This document shows positions 33,510 to 45,255 of a stretch of 64,000 nt of DNA, in pieces. The position numbers were made by a program, and so were the translations under genes. The notes below the pieces were generated by a model. That model did not search any database. It worked only from the letters and a program-made list of their open reading frames with translations, and had not been told where the DNA came from. Location: NCBI GenBank assembly GCA_029378245.1, contig JARKIF010000103.1:1-64000 (forward strand), given 5' to 3'. Each line of letters begins with the position of its first letter. The stretch's first letter is position 1. This DNA is from Roridomyces roridus. Lineage: Eukaryota; Basidiomycota; Agaricomycetes; Agaricales; Mycenaceae.

Positions 33510-33590
33510 CCGCATGGAGGAATCGAACCTCGCTGTCACTCGCAAGTGGTAATCCTAAGTCAACTCACGCGTCATCAGCACATCCATGCA
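33510..33590 (-). tRNA. tRNA-like sequence (possible Leu-type pseudo-tRNA)
   Basis: On the minus strand, GCTGCAT pairs with ATGCGGC as a 7-bp acceptor stem. A T-loop TTCGATT has a 4-bp stem, a CTTAGGA loop could hold a TAG anticodon, and TTTTT follows about 25 nt downstream. The D arm is poor (no GG in the loop). T-arm halves with the same GCGAGGTTCGAT core recur at about 33982 and 35090 (minus), without matching acceptor strands. It is probably tRNA-derived rather than a working gene. Confidence 0.3.
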
Positions 33591-34329
33591 GCAGAGAGTC
33601 CTTAGTACACCTCACTTCTGGAAACAATCAAGTGTACTATTTTAGCTTCGGGTTCGATTCAATACTTTGTTTGTTTGACCCACGAGCTGCGCAAGAAAAA
33701 AAAACGAAGAAGATGTGAACACAGGTGCAGTCAATTCACGCAGGCTCATCGATGCAGGGTTAGCCAAAGGTGTTGGAGGCTCAGGGCTTTCTTCCTTGCT
33801 ACGTTTATTGTGAACGGTCCTGTTTTCTTGCCTCAAATGCTGCGCCTTGTGCTTGATTTTCAGCGTCGCCTGCACACACTTTTTCTGTTAGTCTGGTACC
33901 CCGGCAGTGAAGTAGGGCTCTTTCAGCTCTCGAAAAAGGGAGAAACACACCATTCACCCGGCCTGCAGGAATCGAACCTCGCTCTCCGGCAGCTGCCAGT
34001 TGGACCCAGTGCGAATTAGTGGAATCATGAGCACCGTATTGTTAAAGCGGGCCGTAAGACCCAGGTGCTGGAGGCTCTGACATGAATGATTTGAACACAC
34101 CATTAGCATCCTTTCGAACGCTAAGAGAATTCAACCCTGCGCAGCGAAAGGAAATCCGATTTCTAGCGAAATTGCACAGGGATTCCAATATTGGTTTCAA
34201 CTCGTGCATGTATGACCTGTCCAAATAGTTTGAAAGTTGGTCCACCAGGAATTGGCTCGACGCGCATCTGGAGCTCATTCTGGAGTACTTTGTATGGCAG
34301 TTGAAAATCAAAGTATAGCTGTTATTTTG

Positions 34330-35560
34330 CGACTGAAGAACTATTGGCAACAAGGCTGGATACGGCACTATATCTCACCGTTGAAAGCTTCACCCTCATG
34401 ACAATGCATGTAGATTCAAGCGACCTGCGGCCAGATGACACTGAGCATGCCTGAGTCGGAGTGAACTGGTAAATGGACGAATACAGGATCGAGTCTGGTC
34501 CACCCACCAGCTGAAGCGCTGTGACTTTGGCTCGACAAATGAGGAAAGATCCATTGGGCCCTCCGCTCGAGCGCGAGGCAACTTGGCTCGACTGGGTGGA
34601 GCAGCTCGACACGGATCGAGGAAGAATCGTCATCGGAAGAGTACAGACATCGCAACATGCGACTATAGAGCGGCGCCCGAACGAAGACAAGATACCGCCA
34701 TTGACTGAAAGATACTCGACGGTTTCCCCAAAATATTCCTTGGTCGAGCCTGGATGAGTGGCAGCACCACGCAGCTGTACCTACTTCGGCGACCGATTGA
34801 AATAAGCCGACTGAATGATCCTATCCGGCCAAAGAATCAGCGCTGAGCGACGGTGAGAAGAAAATGGGCAGACTCGCTACGAAGAGGATGAATGAATTGA
34901 GCCTTTGAACGGTAGCGGAAGATGAGATAGCTGCGGAGTTGGACTCTGTGGGAGCCTGGGACGAGTTTCCAGCGACTCGATTTCCACCAAGCCCATCAGT
35001 CGGTGCAGCAATTTGGAGTTGAGGATACCGATTGCGGTGAAGAAAAAAGAAATCCCTCTCCAAAACTTATACTGCCTGGAGGGATCGAACCTCGCTGTTA
35101 TTCCTCGCACAGTGATACTTCGACCTAACATGGACAGCCGTCAACAAGTCTGGATACAGGCCTACAAAGGTATCTCACCGCTGGAAGTCCACCTTCATGG
35201 GAATTTATGCAGGGCTTGAGTGGCCTGCAGCATGACCGCACCATAAACGTGCCTTAGTACCAGTGAGCCCGGTAAATGAACGTTTCGAGCGAGTTCGACT
35301 TTGTGCATCCAGCATTATTCGACTCGCCGTCCGCTGCTAGACTCGTCATTGGAAACAGGAAAAGTATAGAAATCGCGACATACGTACCTGTCAAGCCGCG
35401 GTTGAAGACAAAATACTTGCATTGTAAGTATCTTGGATGAACACCGGGTGGCAATCACGTCGCCGCCGTTGGGAACCAAAGAGCAATAAAAACCACCGAC
35501 TAGAATGAGCTTATCTGGCCGAAGACTTGACGCCGGAGGGAGAAATGAGCTTGGCGGTAT
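34330..35560. repeat. diverged tandem duplication of about 500 bp
   Basis: Segments at about 34330-34800 and 35135-35560 share blocks in the same order: a GGCTGGATAC/GTCTGGATAC block, TATCTCACCG, a GGTAAATG block, an ACATCGCAACATGCG/AATCGCGACATACG block, and TATCCGGCC/TATCTGGCC. Each unit is preceded by a tRNA T-arm-like word on the minus strand. No open frame is conserved between them. Confidence 0.5.
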
Positions 35561-36053
35561 CTCGTCGAAAGCCAAACGGTGCGGACAACTTGGAAGATTC
35601 TGTGCGCCGCAGAAGATGTTATGCCCGTGAGATTGGAAATGAATTGCGCCCAGAGATCTTGTTGGATGGCAGTCGAAGGAGAGAAACTAGGAATTGGCAA
35701 GGAATTGGCCGCCGAATCTCCGTGGGCGACAAGAGAGAACGACTGTGAGACTCGCGTCGGCGGTTTTCTGAAGGTTGTCTGAAGGACTTTCCCAAGCCGT
35801 GGAGCACAGCGAGTGATTCTGATTTGATTCTGATGCACCACGTGTTCTGCGCACGGGCCACCAAACAATCGTCGACCGTGTGACGTTTTGCAAATTTGAT
35901 CAGTCTCTTTCGACCGATCTCCGCTTCACGTCCTTGGGCATCCCTCCGGACTCGACACCCCTGGTCTCGGTCTCTCCCTTCTACGGCGGACAAACTCCAA
36001 CCCCCCAACAACCCCCACCGACGCGATTTGACACCACACAAGACGACGATAGG

Positions 36054-39000
36054 ATGAGCGCCAAAAAGAGCGGTGGAGGCAGCGCAAAGAAGAGCAGCAG
36101 CAAGAACGATGGAAGCGACGAGGTCTACGAGCTGCGTGACGTCGTACTCGGCAAGATTCGCGGTTTCCCCCCGTGGCCCGGCATGGTCAGTGTCTCACAA
36201 TCTGTCTGTCTTCGCGTTTCTCTTTCGAGGTCCTGGTGTCTCGCCTCCGAGGCTTTCTCCTTGTGGCTCTGGTGCCCGTCTCGACGCCTGGAGGCACGAA
36301 TGGTGTGGTGGCGCGCGTGACTGGGCAGGGGCGGGCTGTCGGGATGCATACCCCTTGCCGCGTGGACCCACCCACTGCCGAGCGAGCGCGATTACTGCGG
36401 CGTAGCCCACCGATATGGGGAGCCCGGGTCTACTCCTTTCTTTTACGACCGTTTTCGTCGTGCTGGGCTCCTCAGCGGTCCCGGACGAGTCTTTTTTGCC
36501 AATGACTCACAATGGAGGGCGCTCGAGTGGCACTGGTCCTCAGACTCGCCTGTCGACCTGCTCAAATGGATGCCCCACCCCATACGTCTACGCTCCGTGC
36601 CTCTCGAGCGTTGGCGCCCAGGTCGATATGGAGCTCGCCTCCCGATTTCTCCCGATCCCGCCACGGGACGTGGCTAGACCTGCGCAGCCCTCCTGTCAAG
36701 GAAGCCTACCTTCCATTCTTCCTCGCCATCCTCTTTTCGGCGTCTTTGTGCTCGTCCTTTCTTTGTCGTCGTCCGAGTCTTCGGCCCCGCTCGCCATAGA
36801 CTGTGGGTGTGGCTGCCCAATTGGCCTTATTAGGCCTGGGGATGTCCGGGGAGCCTCCCAATGACCGCTTGGACGAGGATCGGGGCGTCGTCGCTCGATT
36901 TCGCCCTATTTCATCGTGCGACGTGGCAAACGCCACTTGGCCTTGCGAAGCCTTACGCATTGCACTTCTATCTCAATCCACGCACCTCCTAGGAGGCTAG
37001 TGGCCTCCCACTCCTCTCACTCTCTCTTTCTTTCCCTCCTCTTTTCTCGCAAAATCGGATTCTGATGCCTTTTCTTCTGTATTTCAGGTCGTCGACCCGG
37101 ACACCGTCCCCAAGATGGTGGCCAAGGAGCGTCCTGCGAATAAGAAGACAGTAGTGCACGCAGTCAGGTTTTTCCCGACCGGAGATTAGTGAGTGGCTCT
37201 TTTTTCATCGATTTTCGTCGCATTTCGTCGCATATCCCCTTGCCCACTTTTCCATGCTGTATTACCCTTCCCCGTTCTCTACCCCTTACTCGCCTTTCGT
37301 TCCGAGGGCCCGTGAGCTCCCCTTCTATGGCACATTTTCGTCATTCTGCCCATCTTGTTCCACCCGCTTGCTCTTTTCTTTTGACGGGAATAACCTGGCC
37401 ACTCCCGCCCTTGCCCGCTATACCTATAACCTCTTCTTTCACATTTGACGCTCCTGCGCCCTTCTTCCTCCCTACTCACGCCTTTACTTTGCTATTCCGT
37501 CCATTTTTGGTCATATCTCGCCTGCGAGCACATTTATGGTTCTCGCGGTGCTCTGTCACTCCCCACCCCACCTTCCCTCACTCCCTATCGGCCTCGGGCG
37601 TCACTCTCCGGATTTCGGAGAGCGTCCAGGAACTTTTTTCGTGCATATTTTCCCTCCCCTCCCCTGGCCCTCGTAGACTACCTTCTTGCAGCCTTAGTGC
37701 CATCTCCCCTTCGTCTACCCCTCCCTCTCCCACTCCCGTCTTCTCCCTTACACTGTACTTTTCGCTTTACGTTTACTCTCCCCACCCCTCCTCCCGACGT
37801 CCTACACTACCCAGTCTTTCATCTCCCTCCCTCCCTCCTCCCCCCTCCCTCATCCGTCACTTCCTATTACTAAGAACTTTCCCTCCCCAGCGCCTGGCTC
37901 CCCCCGCGCGAACTAACGCGCCTCACGCACACGGCGATCAAGGCCTTTGTCGACGAGCCTGCGAATGGGAAGAAGCCCAAGGGTGGTGATTTGTTGGAGG
38001 CTTATCGGAAGGTGTGTGGTCTGTTGCCCTTGTCTTGGTTTTTTGTTTTGGGGCGGTGTGGTCTTCAGTCGTTACTCCAGGAGAGGGGAGGACAGGGACT
38101 TGCAGTCTCCAAAGCTCCGTGTAGACGAGGCCGGTGATGTCTTGCTCTATGGCAGCTCGGAGCGGGTGTGCCGTTAGCGTCTTGCCCCTCGTCCGCGACC
38201 GGATGTGGTAGCGTCCTGCCGCTTGTCGCTGGCTGTGATACCTGGCGTGGGCGCCATGATGACGTAGACGGGGTGTGCCTGCGGCGCTTGTGAAGGGCCG
38301 GGTGGCTCGTCCTGTGACTGCGCAGGGCAGGGGACGCTTTGAGTCGGGGGCTCGCTCTACGGGTCTTGTCGACTTGACTGCAGGTCTTGTCATGCGCAGC
38401 GGGACGCTGAGTGCGCTGCTACTCTGTTCTCGGCTTGGGGATGGAGCGTGGCGAAGATGAGAGGAGGAGTGACTGGTGGCGAAGATGATGCGTGATCTTG
38501 GAGCCAGAGCACGACTAATCTGCGTAGAGCGCTTGGCAGGCTCTCACTGCTTTCTCGCCTCATTCTACCCTTCCTCGGTTACTTACCATACGCATCAGGC
38601 CCTTGACCCCGAAGCTTGGGAGGCGGACCACGCTGCAAACCCGCCACCGGCCAAGAAGAGCAAGAAGAGCAAGAGCAAGAAGAGCAAGAAGGTGGACGAA
38701 GACGAAGAGGAGGAGGGAGGCGATGACGAGGATGAGCTCGAGGAGGGTGCGTTTCCTTCTTCTGTCCGTCCCTCGCAAGGCACTAACGACCACCGTAGCT
38801 GAGGCGGAGGCCGACGAAGACGAGGACGAAAAGCCCACCAAGAAGCGCAAGCGCGCGAGCTCGCCTGCACCCAAGTCCAAGGCCAAGGCCAAGGCGCCTG
38901 CCGCCGCCAAGTCCAAAAAGGGCGGCAAGGCCAAGAAGAGCAAGGCTGCGGTCGAGAGCGAGGACGAGGGTGGCGAGGATGGGGATGCCGAGGGCGGTGA

Positions 39001-39636
39001 GGAGGCTCCCGTCAGTAAGAAGCACAAGGGCGGGGACAACGGCGAGTCTGCCCTACACGTTTTCAGAGTCGGTGGGCTGATGGGGCTACCTTAGCGTCTC
39101 TCGAGAGCGACCCTGAGGCGCTGAAGGTCCGCGAGTGGCGCCATAAGCTCCAGAAGACGTTCCTCAGTAGCAACAAGTCCCTGCCCAAAGAAGAGGTACG
39201 TACCACGCCCTACTCTACGCCAATGACCCTCTGACGGTGCCGTAGGAGATGCCCGCTGTCGACGCGCTCTTCACATTGGTAGAGAGCTATCAAAATATGA
39301 ATATCGACTACCTTACGGTGCGTCTCCGCTCTTGCCTACGTCACCTCTTTGCTGATGTTCTGGTAGTTCTCCAAGATCGGGAAGGTCATGCGCCACATCC
39401 ACCTCCTCGAGCCGCACAAGGTGCCGCGCGACGGCGAATTCAAGTTCAGGGACCGCGCCAAAGCGCTCGTGGACAAGTGGCACCAAATCCTCAACGCGAA
39501 CAAGGTTCCCGAGGGTGGGGACGCTGCTGCTGCGCCTGCTGATGCGGAGGCTGAAGATGAAGAGGCCGCCGCCGCCGCTGACGTCAACGGCGAGGGCGAC
39601 CTGACTATGATGGATGTGACCATGGATGAATCGTAG
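36054..39636 (+). CDS. PWWP-domain chromatin protein with C-terminal TFIIS-N/IBD-like domain, 386 aa
   Basis: Exons 36054..36185, 37088..37188, 37891..38011, 38599..38746, 38799..39014, 39095..39195, 39246..39317 and 39367..39636 give 386 aa with phases that fit. A Lys/Ser-rich start leads into a PWWP domain (LRDVVLGKIRGFPPWPGM, then VHAVRFFPTGDYAWL). This domain type binds methylated histone H3 tails and DNA. A long Lys/Glu/Asp-rich linker follows (repeated KKSKSKK and basic KKRKR, nuclear). The C-terminal helical domain (VREWRHKLQKTFL to HIHLLEPHKVPRD) resembles the LEDGF integrase-binding/TFIIS N-terminal fold. It ends in an Ala/Glu/Asp-rich tail. The exon 5/6 junction (39014/39095) is the least certain. 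Introns 1-3 are 902, 702 and 587 bp, far longer than others here. Confidence 0.85.
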
Positions 39637-40608
39637 TGGGGCTGGGGCGGGCGCGAGAATCGCACGTAATCAATCAGTCGGGGCGAATGCACGATTGGCT
39701 CGAAGGAATAGCTTCATATTTTCTTCTCTCTTTCTCTCTCTCTCTTCCTTCTTAGTACCAAAACTTTCTTTGTAGTTCATTCTGCTTTTTGTTTTACTGA
39801 AGAATTCTACTATTTTTTTGCGACCGATGCTGACAAATGGCGCGATTTGATTGGCGCTCACGGCTTTTCTTGAAACGGCCACCATGGTCCTGGGTCATCC
39901 TCAGCACTTTCTGTTCCTCCTATCAAATGACCATTGACGCTGCTGCATCTCAGCCAGCGTTTCCTTCTTCTGTGGACGACCCCTTTACATAATGACATTC
40001 TTCCGCTGCAATCTCTGACCTGGATTTACTGCAGGGCTGGACGGCTGGAATGTAACCTCACTTGACGCAGGACTGGCTGCTCGGTGATTCTGTTTTAGAT
40101 CCGATCTGAAATCGACCTGTGGCGTTGGTGGGTGATACACGGGCACGCTCGGGGTCGCGCGGGGGTTGTCAATCAATTCCAAGTACGAATCGCTCCTTGT
40201 CCTACCTCCGTCCTCGGCGACACTCTCGTGCTCCAGGACTCCCAGAACAGGTCTCTCACTTGGACTTGACCTGTTCGGCCAACGAGGTCTTACTGTGTAC
40301 TGAGCCCGGGTCGCAGTCTTCAGAGACGTGCGAACTCAAGATTGTTCTATCTGTTCTGTTCCGATCTTGGTATCATGTTCTTGTACCCACCACACACATT
40401 CTATCTTCCAATCGCGAGCACACCAAGGAGGTCAATCCAATCACGGGTACACAATCAGTTCCAACGTACCTACAAAGTGCCATCTCACACTTGAAGAAAC
40501 GAGCTCACTACCCCAACGGTTTACCCTTGGGTCGTCGTTCAAATTTAATTTCCCGGCTTCACGACTTCCGAACAAATTCTTGACGAGAATTTCTGTCAAA
40601 TCAACGAC
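39637..40608. other. intergenic stretch, no gene supported
   Basis: It contains a CT-rich stretch at about 39718-39750 and no convincing frame. It should include the terminator of the PWWP gene and the promoter of the next gene. Confidence 0.55.
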
Positions 40609-41796
40609 ATGCGTGGATTTGCATGCGGCGAGGTTCATTCTGGGACGCTGTGGACCGATCAGACCTTATTAGAATCCGCTCAAACTCTTCTTTTCCCTGC
40701 GGCTCGCCTCTTCCTCTTCCCTCGCGCTGAGACACACTCGTTTGACCCAAGGTACTGTCTTTACTCGCTGCCAACTTGTATGGCTGCTCATAGTCGGCAG
40801 TTTCTCGCCGGTCTCGACCATCACGCTGTCGACATGACGGGCATACCGCTGCTCGCTCTCCGTCGACTCGGAGGCTTTGGCTTTGGTGGGGATTCTGGCG
40901 GTTTTTCTGGAGGGGATTTCCCCGACCGCGGCAGCGGTTTCTCTGGAGGGGACTTTCCAGAGGGCGGATTTCAGGAAACAGGCTTTGGAGCGAAGTCTAA
41001 ATCGACGACTCCTGTGGCTGCAGCACAGGATACGCCTGCCTCGCGGCCCACCCCTGCTGCTGCAGTCAATGCTGCAGCGCCCGTAGCACCATCTTCGACG
41101 GCAACACGCACCACCAGTTCGTCGCCTCCATCTAAGGATAACCCCACAAACACGGTTTCGTCTCAATTAGCGGCATCATCCCACCAATCCTCATCCTCTC
41201 GGTCTACCGCTGCGATTAAATCATCGTCATCATCTGCGCTGTCCATTTCATCATCCCTCCCATCAGCGTCCAGGTCCCAATCCTCTCCGTCCGGGACCGC
41301 AATAGCCGCGTCCGCGTCGTTCCACAAACGATCCAACCACGCAGGAGCCATAGCGGGAGCCCTCGTGCCCGTCCTCGTACTCCTCCTCTTGGCGAGCATT
41401 TTCTTTGTGCTTCGTCGCCGCCGCCGCATCCGAGCTGTCACATCGTCAGACTTCGAAAAAATCCCGCACGACGTCCCAGCAGCGCACTCCATTTCGGAGT
41501 CCAAAGGCTTACCACCCCTCCCTACGGCCGCGACCGAGGAATATCCCTCCGAGATTACGGGTAGTACCTGCGATACGGCGGATTCGTTATCCTATCTCGA
41601 CGAGAAGTCATGCCCAGGGGAGTTTTCTGACGGCGACGAAGAGTCGCCGTTGCCGCCTGTACCAGCAGCTGCAGCGTCATCTGGGTGTCCCGCAGAACCG
41701 GCGCCTTCGTTCCATACGTTGGGAAGCGAGGAAACGCTACCTGGGTATGCGCGCCCGCTGCCTCGAGTGCCTGATGGTGGCAGGCTGACTCGGTGA
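40609..41796 (+). CDS. Ser/Thr-rich single-pass membrane protein, paralogue 1
   Basis: One exon frame of up to 395 aa; the true start may be a later Met (near 40780 or 40834) or an upstream exon, because no clear signal peptide is seen. Order: a Gly/Phe-rich repeat (FSGGDFPDRGSGFSGGDFPE), a long Ser/Thr/Ala-rich stretch likely O-glycosylated, one membrane helix (GAIAGALVPVLVLLLLAS) with a stop-transfer RRRRR, then an acidic/proline-rich tail ending ETLPGYARPLPRVP. The same layout occurs at 43878-44893 and 50650-51960. It looks like a surface sensor or wall-linked protein with the tail in the cytosol. This is inference from topology; the family is not one I can name. Confidence 0.7.
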   Translation: MRGFACGEVHSGTLWTDQTLLESAQTLLFPAARLFLFPRAETHSFDPRYCLYSLPTCMAAHSRQFLAGLDHHAVDMTGIPLLALRRLGGFGFGGDSGGFSGGDFPDRGSGFSGGDFPEGGFQETGFGAKSKSTTPVAAAQDTPASRPTPAAAVNAAAPVAPSSTATRTTSSSPPSKDNPTNTVSSQLAASSHQSSSSRSTAAIKSSSSSALSISSSLPSASRSQSSPSGTAIAASASFHKRSNHAGAIAGALVPVLVLLLLASIFFVLRRRRRIRAVTSSDFEKIPHDVPAAHSISESKGLPPLPTAATEEYPSEITGSTCDTADSLSYLDEKSCPGEFSDGDEESPLPPVPAAAASSGCPAEPAPSFHTLGSEETLPGYARPLPRVPDGGRLTR

Positions 41797-41989
41797 TGCT
41801 GGGCAATGTACACTTTCCTGCGACCGAGTCAATGTGTTGGTTTGAGGGTCAGTGTGAAATCCTTTGTACGAGTGTATACCAATACCATACCGCTGTTCCG
41901 TCTCTCCTCCGTGGTCTGTGAGAAAAGTCGTGAAAAAACGAACAAGAGGCGCCGAGCAGGCAAAAGAAAGACAGGAAATTATTGGAAAT

Positions 41990-42083
41990 GGCTCGGCCCC
42001 GAATCGAACGGGAACTTCTACGACTATATATTGGGCGAGTCGACACTACAGAGTGCAGAGGCGGGTCCAACCGCAGCCAAGCC
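41990..42083 (-). ncRNA. tRNA-like unit 1 of the array
   Basis: On the minus strand GGCTTGG pairs with CCGAGCC, the D arm GCGG/CCGC encloses TTGGA, the anticodon-position stem TCTGC pairs with GTAGA, and the T arm is TCCCG-TTCGATT-CGGGG. The loop at the anticodon position is about 30 nt and unique. U33 is absent, so it is unlikely to be an ordinary tRNA. An A-run on the plus strand lies downstream in transcript sense. Confidence 0.6.
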
Positions 42084-42296
42084 TGTATGCAAAAGGCAGA
42101 AAAGCAAACAATGTGGGCTATAGTAAGGGTGTTTGCTATTTTCCTCCGACCGAGTCAATTCGTTTGTCCGAGGGGGTCGGTGTAAGATCCTTTGTACGAG
42201 TGTATACCAATGCCGTTCGGCTGTTCTCTGCATCACCTGTTGTCTGAGAAGTCAGAACAAGAAGGGAAAACCAAAAAGCTGAGGGGTGCAGGTCAT

Positions 42297-42385
42297 GGCT
42301 CGGCCCCAAATCGAACGGGAAGCTCCACGACAAGTCACCGATTCAAAGCGGAGTCTGTGTGGAGGCGGTCCAACCGCAATCAAGC
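42297..42385 (-). ncRNA. tRNA-like unit 2 of the array
   Basis: It has the same layout; the central stem is TCCAC/GTGGA, fully paired with changes on both sides relative to unit 1. The acceptor stem is weaker. The unit and its upstream spacer (42137-42270) repeat those of unit 1. Confidence 0.5.
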
Positions 42386-42679
42386 TCATACATAAGGGAG
42401 AACACAGAGAATGGCAAGCAATGTGGGTCCGTCAGGTCGATGGTAGTATGTATATATCGTACCAGCCCGCCAGAACGAGCAGTGATGTACTGTACAACAT
42501 TTTCCTCCGACCGAGTCAATTTGCTTGTTCGAGCCTTCGAGGGCGTCGGTGACATGTAAGATCCTTTTTGTGAATAAGTCATCCCGCGGTTCCGTCTATC
42601 CTCCATAGTCTGTGCGAAAAACCGGGCAAAAACGAGAAAGGGACATTAGAAAAGGATGTTTTTCGGCGAATTCGTGGAA

Positions 42680-42773
42680 GGGTCGGCCCCGAATCGAACG
42701 GGAACATCAATGGCTATCATGGCTGGATCAAATATCACAGAGTGCAGATGCCAAGCAGAGGCGCAACCAAGCC
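42680..42773 (-). ncRNA. tRNA-like unit 3 of the array (degenerate)
   Basis: The T arm TTCCCGTTCGATTCGGGG is intact. The acceptor is GGCTTGG/CCGACCC with a mismatch, and the D arm is altered. It is probably a decayed copy. Confidence 0.4.
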
Positions 42774-42965
42774 CATACGCAAGAGGGCAAAAAAGTAAAG
42801 GACGTAGGCTGATTTTGAGGCTGATGGTGGAGGCCTAGTAGGGAGGCGCAGATGCATATGGTGGGATTGTCCGTATATTCTAATCTAAAGCCATTACGTT
42901 TCTCCTCCGTTGTCTCTGAGAACAGGGGGGACAACAACGAAAAAAGGTACATGAAGTGGACCCAA

Positions 42966-43056
42966 GGCTTGGCCCCGAATCGAACGGGAACTTCCACGAC
43001 AAGCATCTACAGCAATTCAGAACGTGGTGCAGACGCGGTCCAACCGCAACCAAGCC
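42966..43056 (-). ncRNA. tRNA-like unit 4 of the array
   Basis: The acceptor GGCTTGG/CCAAGCC is perfect, with both sides changed together relative to units 7-8. The D arm is GCGG-TTGGA-CCGC, the central stem TCTGC/GTGGA, and the T arm TCCCG-TTCGATT-CGGGG. The central loop is about 30 nt. Confidence 0.6.
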
Positions 43057-43080
43057 TACATGCAAGGAAACTTAAAGAGC

Positions 43081-43877
43081 AAAGGATGAAGTTGATTTGC
43101 AATTTTGAAGCTGATGCTTGTATAATTGTCAATTCAACTTTCGCAAGCCGCAGCACAACGCAATTCAAAGCTCAACCGGGGACCCGGGTCAAAGCCTGCT
43201 CAGGCCGAGACGCAGCCGGCGCTGTTTAAGCCTAGCGGCAATGCATCGGCTTTGATCCGGAATCCGGGTGATGTCCATCGCGAGTGACGCGTCAGGATTA
43301 GGGTTAGGGTTACCTTTTCTTGGCCTCTTCGCCCACACAACGCCCGCGTCGCATTTTTGGAAGCCCACTCATCGTAGCTTTCATCCTCTCCGCCCAATCT
43401 TCTTGCTTTCTAGCTCGGTGTCCTCACTCTGTTATTCCGGAAATGCGAGCCTTCCGACTTCTGCAATACCGCCTGCAGCCTTGCAATGGAGCTCCACCCG
43501 AGTACATGGCCGTGCGAATCTGTTGTACTGCCATACCGAGACGATGCTCTGGTCCCGACCCGTCGAAGCTTCCGCCCCAGAAAAAGTCCTTTCCCAGCCT
43601 GCTCTCTCCTACATCAGAATCTGCCGTTCGTCCCTGGAGTTCCATGGTTCCCGTCGGGAGGAGTCATGATGTATGATACCTAGAACGCCCTGACGCCGTC
43701 GACGTATCGTTCCTCTCTCTTGCCTCCCCCGCTGTCGCCCCCTCAGTGTCCAACTCGACGTTGTCCACACTACCACTCTTTGAAAGAGTCGTCTTTCCCT
43801 TTGCGTGTTTCCACGAGGTGTGTATGATCGAATATGCAGGAATTCGCATATGACGTGGGTTTCTAGCGTCTCTCCAG
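43081..43877. other. region upstream of membrane-protein paralogue 2, with telomere-like motif
   Basis: It contains TTAGGGTTAGGGTTA at 43298-43312. Frames here are open for short distances but no domain is seen. The part after 43440 may include a 5' exon of the paralogue 2 gene. Confidence 0.4.
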
Positions 43878-44893
43878 ATGATAGCCACATCGTACTTTCC
43901 ACGGGCTCGTGGCGTTGACTCAGAGTCATCTCCCGCTAACCGAGGGGATTCTGAGGGTCCACGGCTCTTTCACCGCGCTCCCCCTCCACCTGGGCCTCCT
44001 GGACAAGGACCAGTGCCACCTGGCCCTCCGCCGGGCTCTCCTCCCGTACCACCCGTACCGCCAGGCCGTCCTCCCCCTCCTCCCGGACAGCCTCCTCCTC
44101 CGCCGCCTAAAGGCTCACCGAATTCTGCGCAGCTCCCTGCTGCTGCACCGTCACCACCAGTGAAAATCCGCCCATCCCTGTACCGCCGCCTTTGGCGCCA
44201 ACGGTCACACAGTTCTCAAGTTCCAGCTCCGTATCCTCCATTAATACCAACGCCCCGAGCAGAACATCATCCACTTTTACGACGTCGTCAGTTTCCAACT
44301 TCCACTCCGGCTTGTTCTCATCTGAGATTGCCTCCGGCAGTTTCTCGTCGTCGCTCGCCCTAATCACCTCATCCTCCTCGGCCTTGGAACCTACGTCGGC
44401 GGCATCCTTTGCATCCCGCAGGGTGTCACATCAAACCGCCTGGGTGGTGGGAATCGTCATTCCCGTCCTTTTTCTGCTCGTTCTCGCGGGCGTGCTCCTC
44501 GCGCTTCGTCGGCGTCGACAACGTCGCCAGCTTTACGCTGGTGAGCCCAGCCCAGGTGCAGATACACAGGAGTTGGAGCACGTCTCAAAATGGCACAAGT
44601 TCCCGGGCGTACACGTACCCATCCCTAACGCGATCGCGACGCCCTGGGTCAACTTTTCCCCCACTACGGAACCCAGTTCTTCCAGGACCACCTGGGACAG
44701 CGCGTCACTTTATCGCTATCCTTCTCAGGCGCTAACACGACCACCGTGGATGAGTGTCGGCAAGTATTCGCCAATGCCCTCGACACCTACAGCTGTGGCG
44801 CACTCGCCCGCGCCGTCGTTCAAAAGTGTGGAATCGGATGAACCGCTGCCTGAATATGCGCGTCCGTTGCCGCGTGTGCCTGTACAGCGCTGA
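43878..44893 (+). CDS. Pro- and Ser-rich single-pass membrane protein, paralogue 2
   Basis: The reliable part is 44145-44893: a Ser/Thr-rich stretch, a membrane helix (AWVVGIVIPVLFLLVLAGVL) with the stop-transfer RRRRQRRQ, then a tail ending EPLPEYARPLPRVP. Upstream, 43878-44110 encodes a poly-proline region (PPGPPPGSPPVPPVPPGRP) in another frame. A possible intron from a GTCCTCC donor at about 44069 to a GCGCAG acceptor at about 44130 would join them; a frameshift is the alternative. The start is unresolved. The layout and tail motif match paralogues 1 and 3. Confidence 0.55.
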
Positions 44894-45009
44894 ACACTCG
44901 AGTAATGGTAGCCAGCAGAGACATTATGATTATACCACCTAATTTGTTCGTACGGATTGGGAGTTTGCGCCATGGGCCCATGACAAAAAAAATTGCACGA
45001 GGAAGATAA

Positions 45010-45102
45010 GGCTCGGCCCCGAGTCGAGCGGGAACTTCTGCGAATGAGAGCAGTCCAAAACCAGTATACATGGTGCAGACGCGTTCCAACGCATACCAAG
45101 TC
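45010..45102 (-). ncRNA. tRNA-like unit 5 of the array
   Basis: The central stem TCTGC/GCAGA is perfectly paired, the D arm is GCG-TTGGAA-CGC, and the T arm is TCCCG-CTCGACT-CGGGG. A run of eight A on the plus strand at about 44984-44991 gives a strong Pol III-type T-run about 20 nt past the 3' end. Confidence 0.55.
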
Positions 45103-45255
45103 CATGTGAAAGAGCAGGAAAAGCAGGAAATGTGGCACGTCGCTCCAGGAGTCAGCACGCATTTTGATTGCACTACTTATCTAACTTGCAATTCGTACAG
45201 AATGGGTTTGAACTTCGTGCCGTGGCCGAAAATTGAACACTGGCTGAAGAGAACA

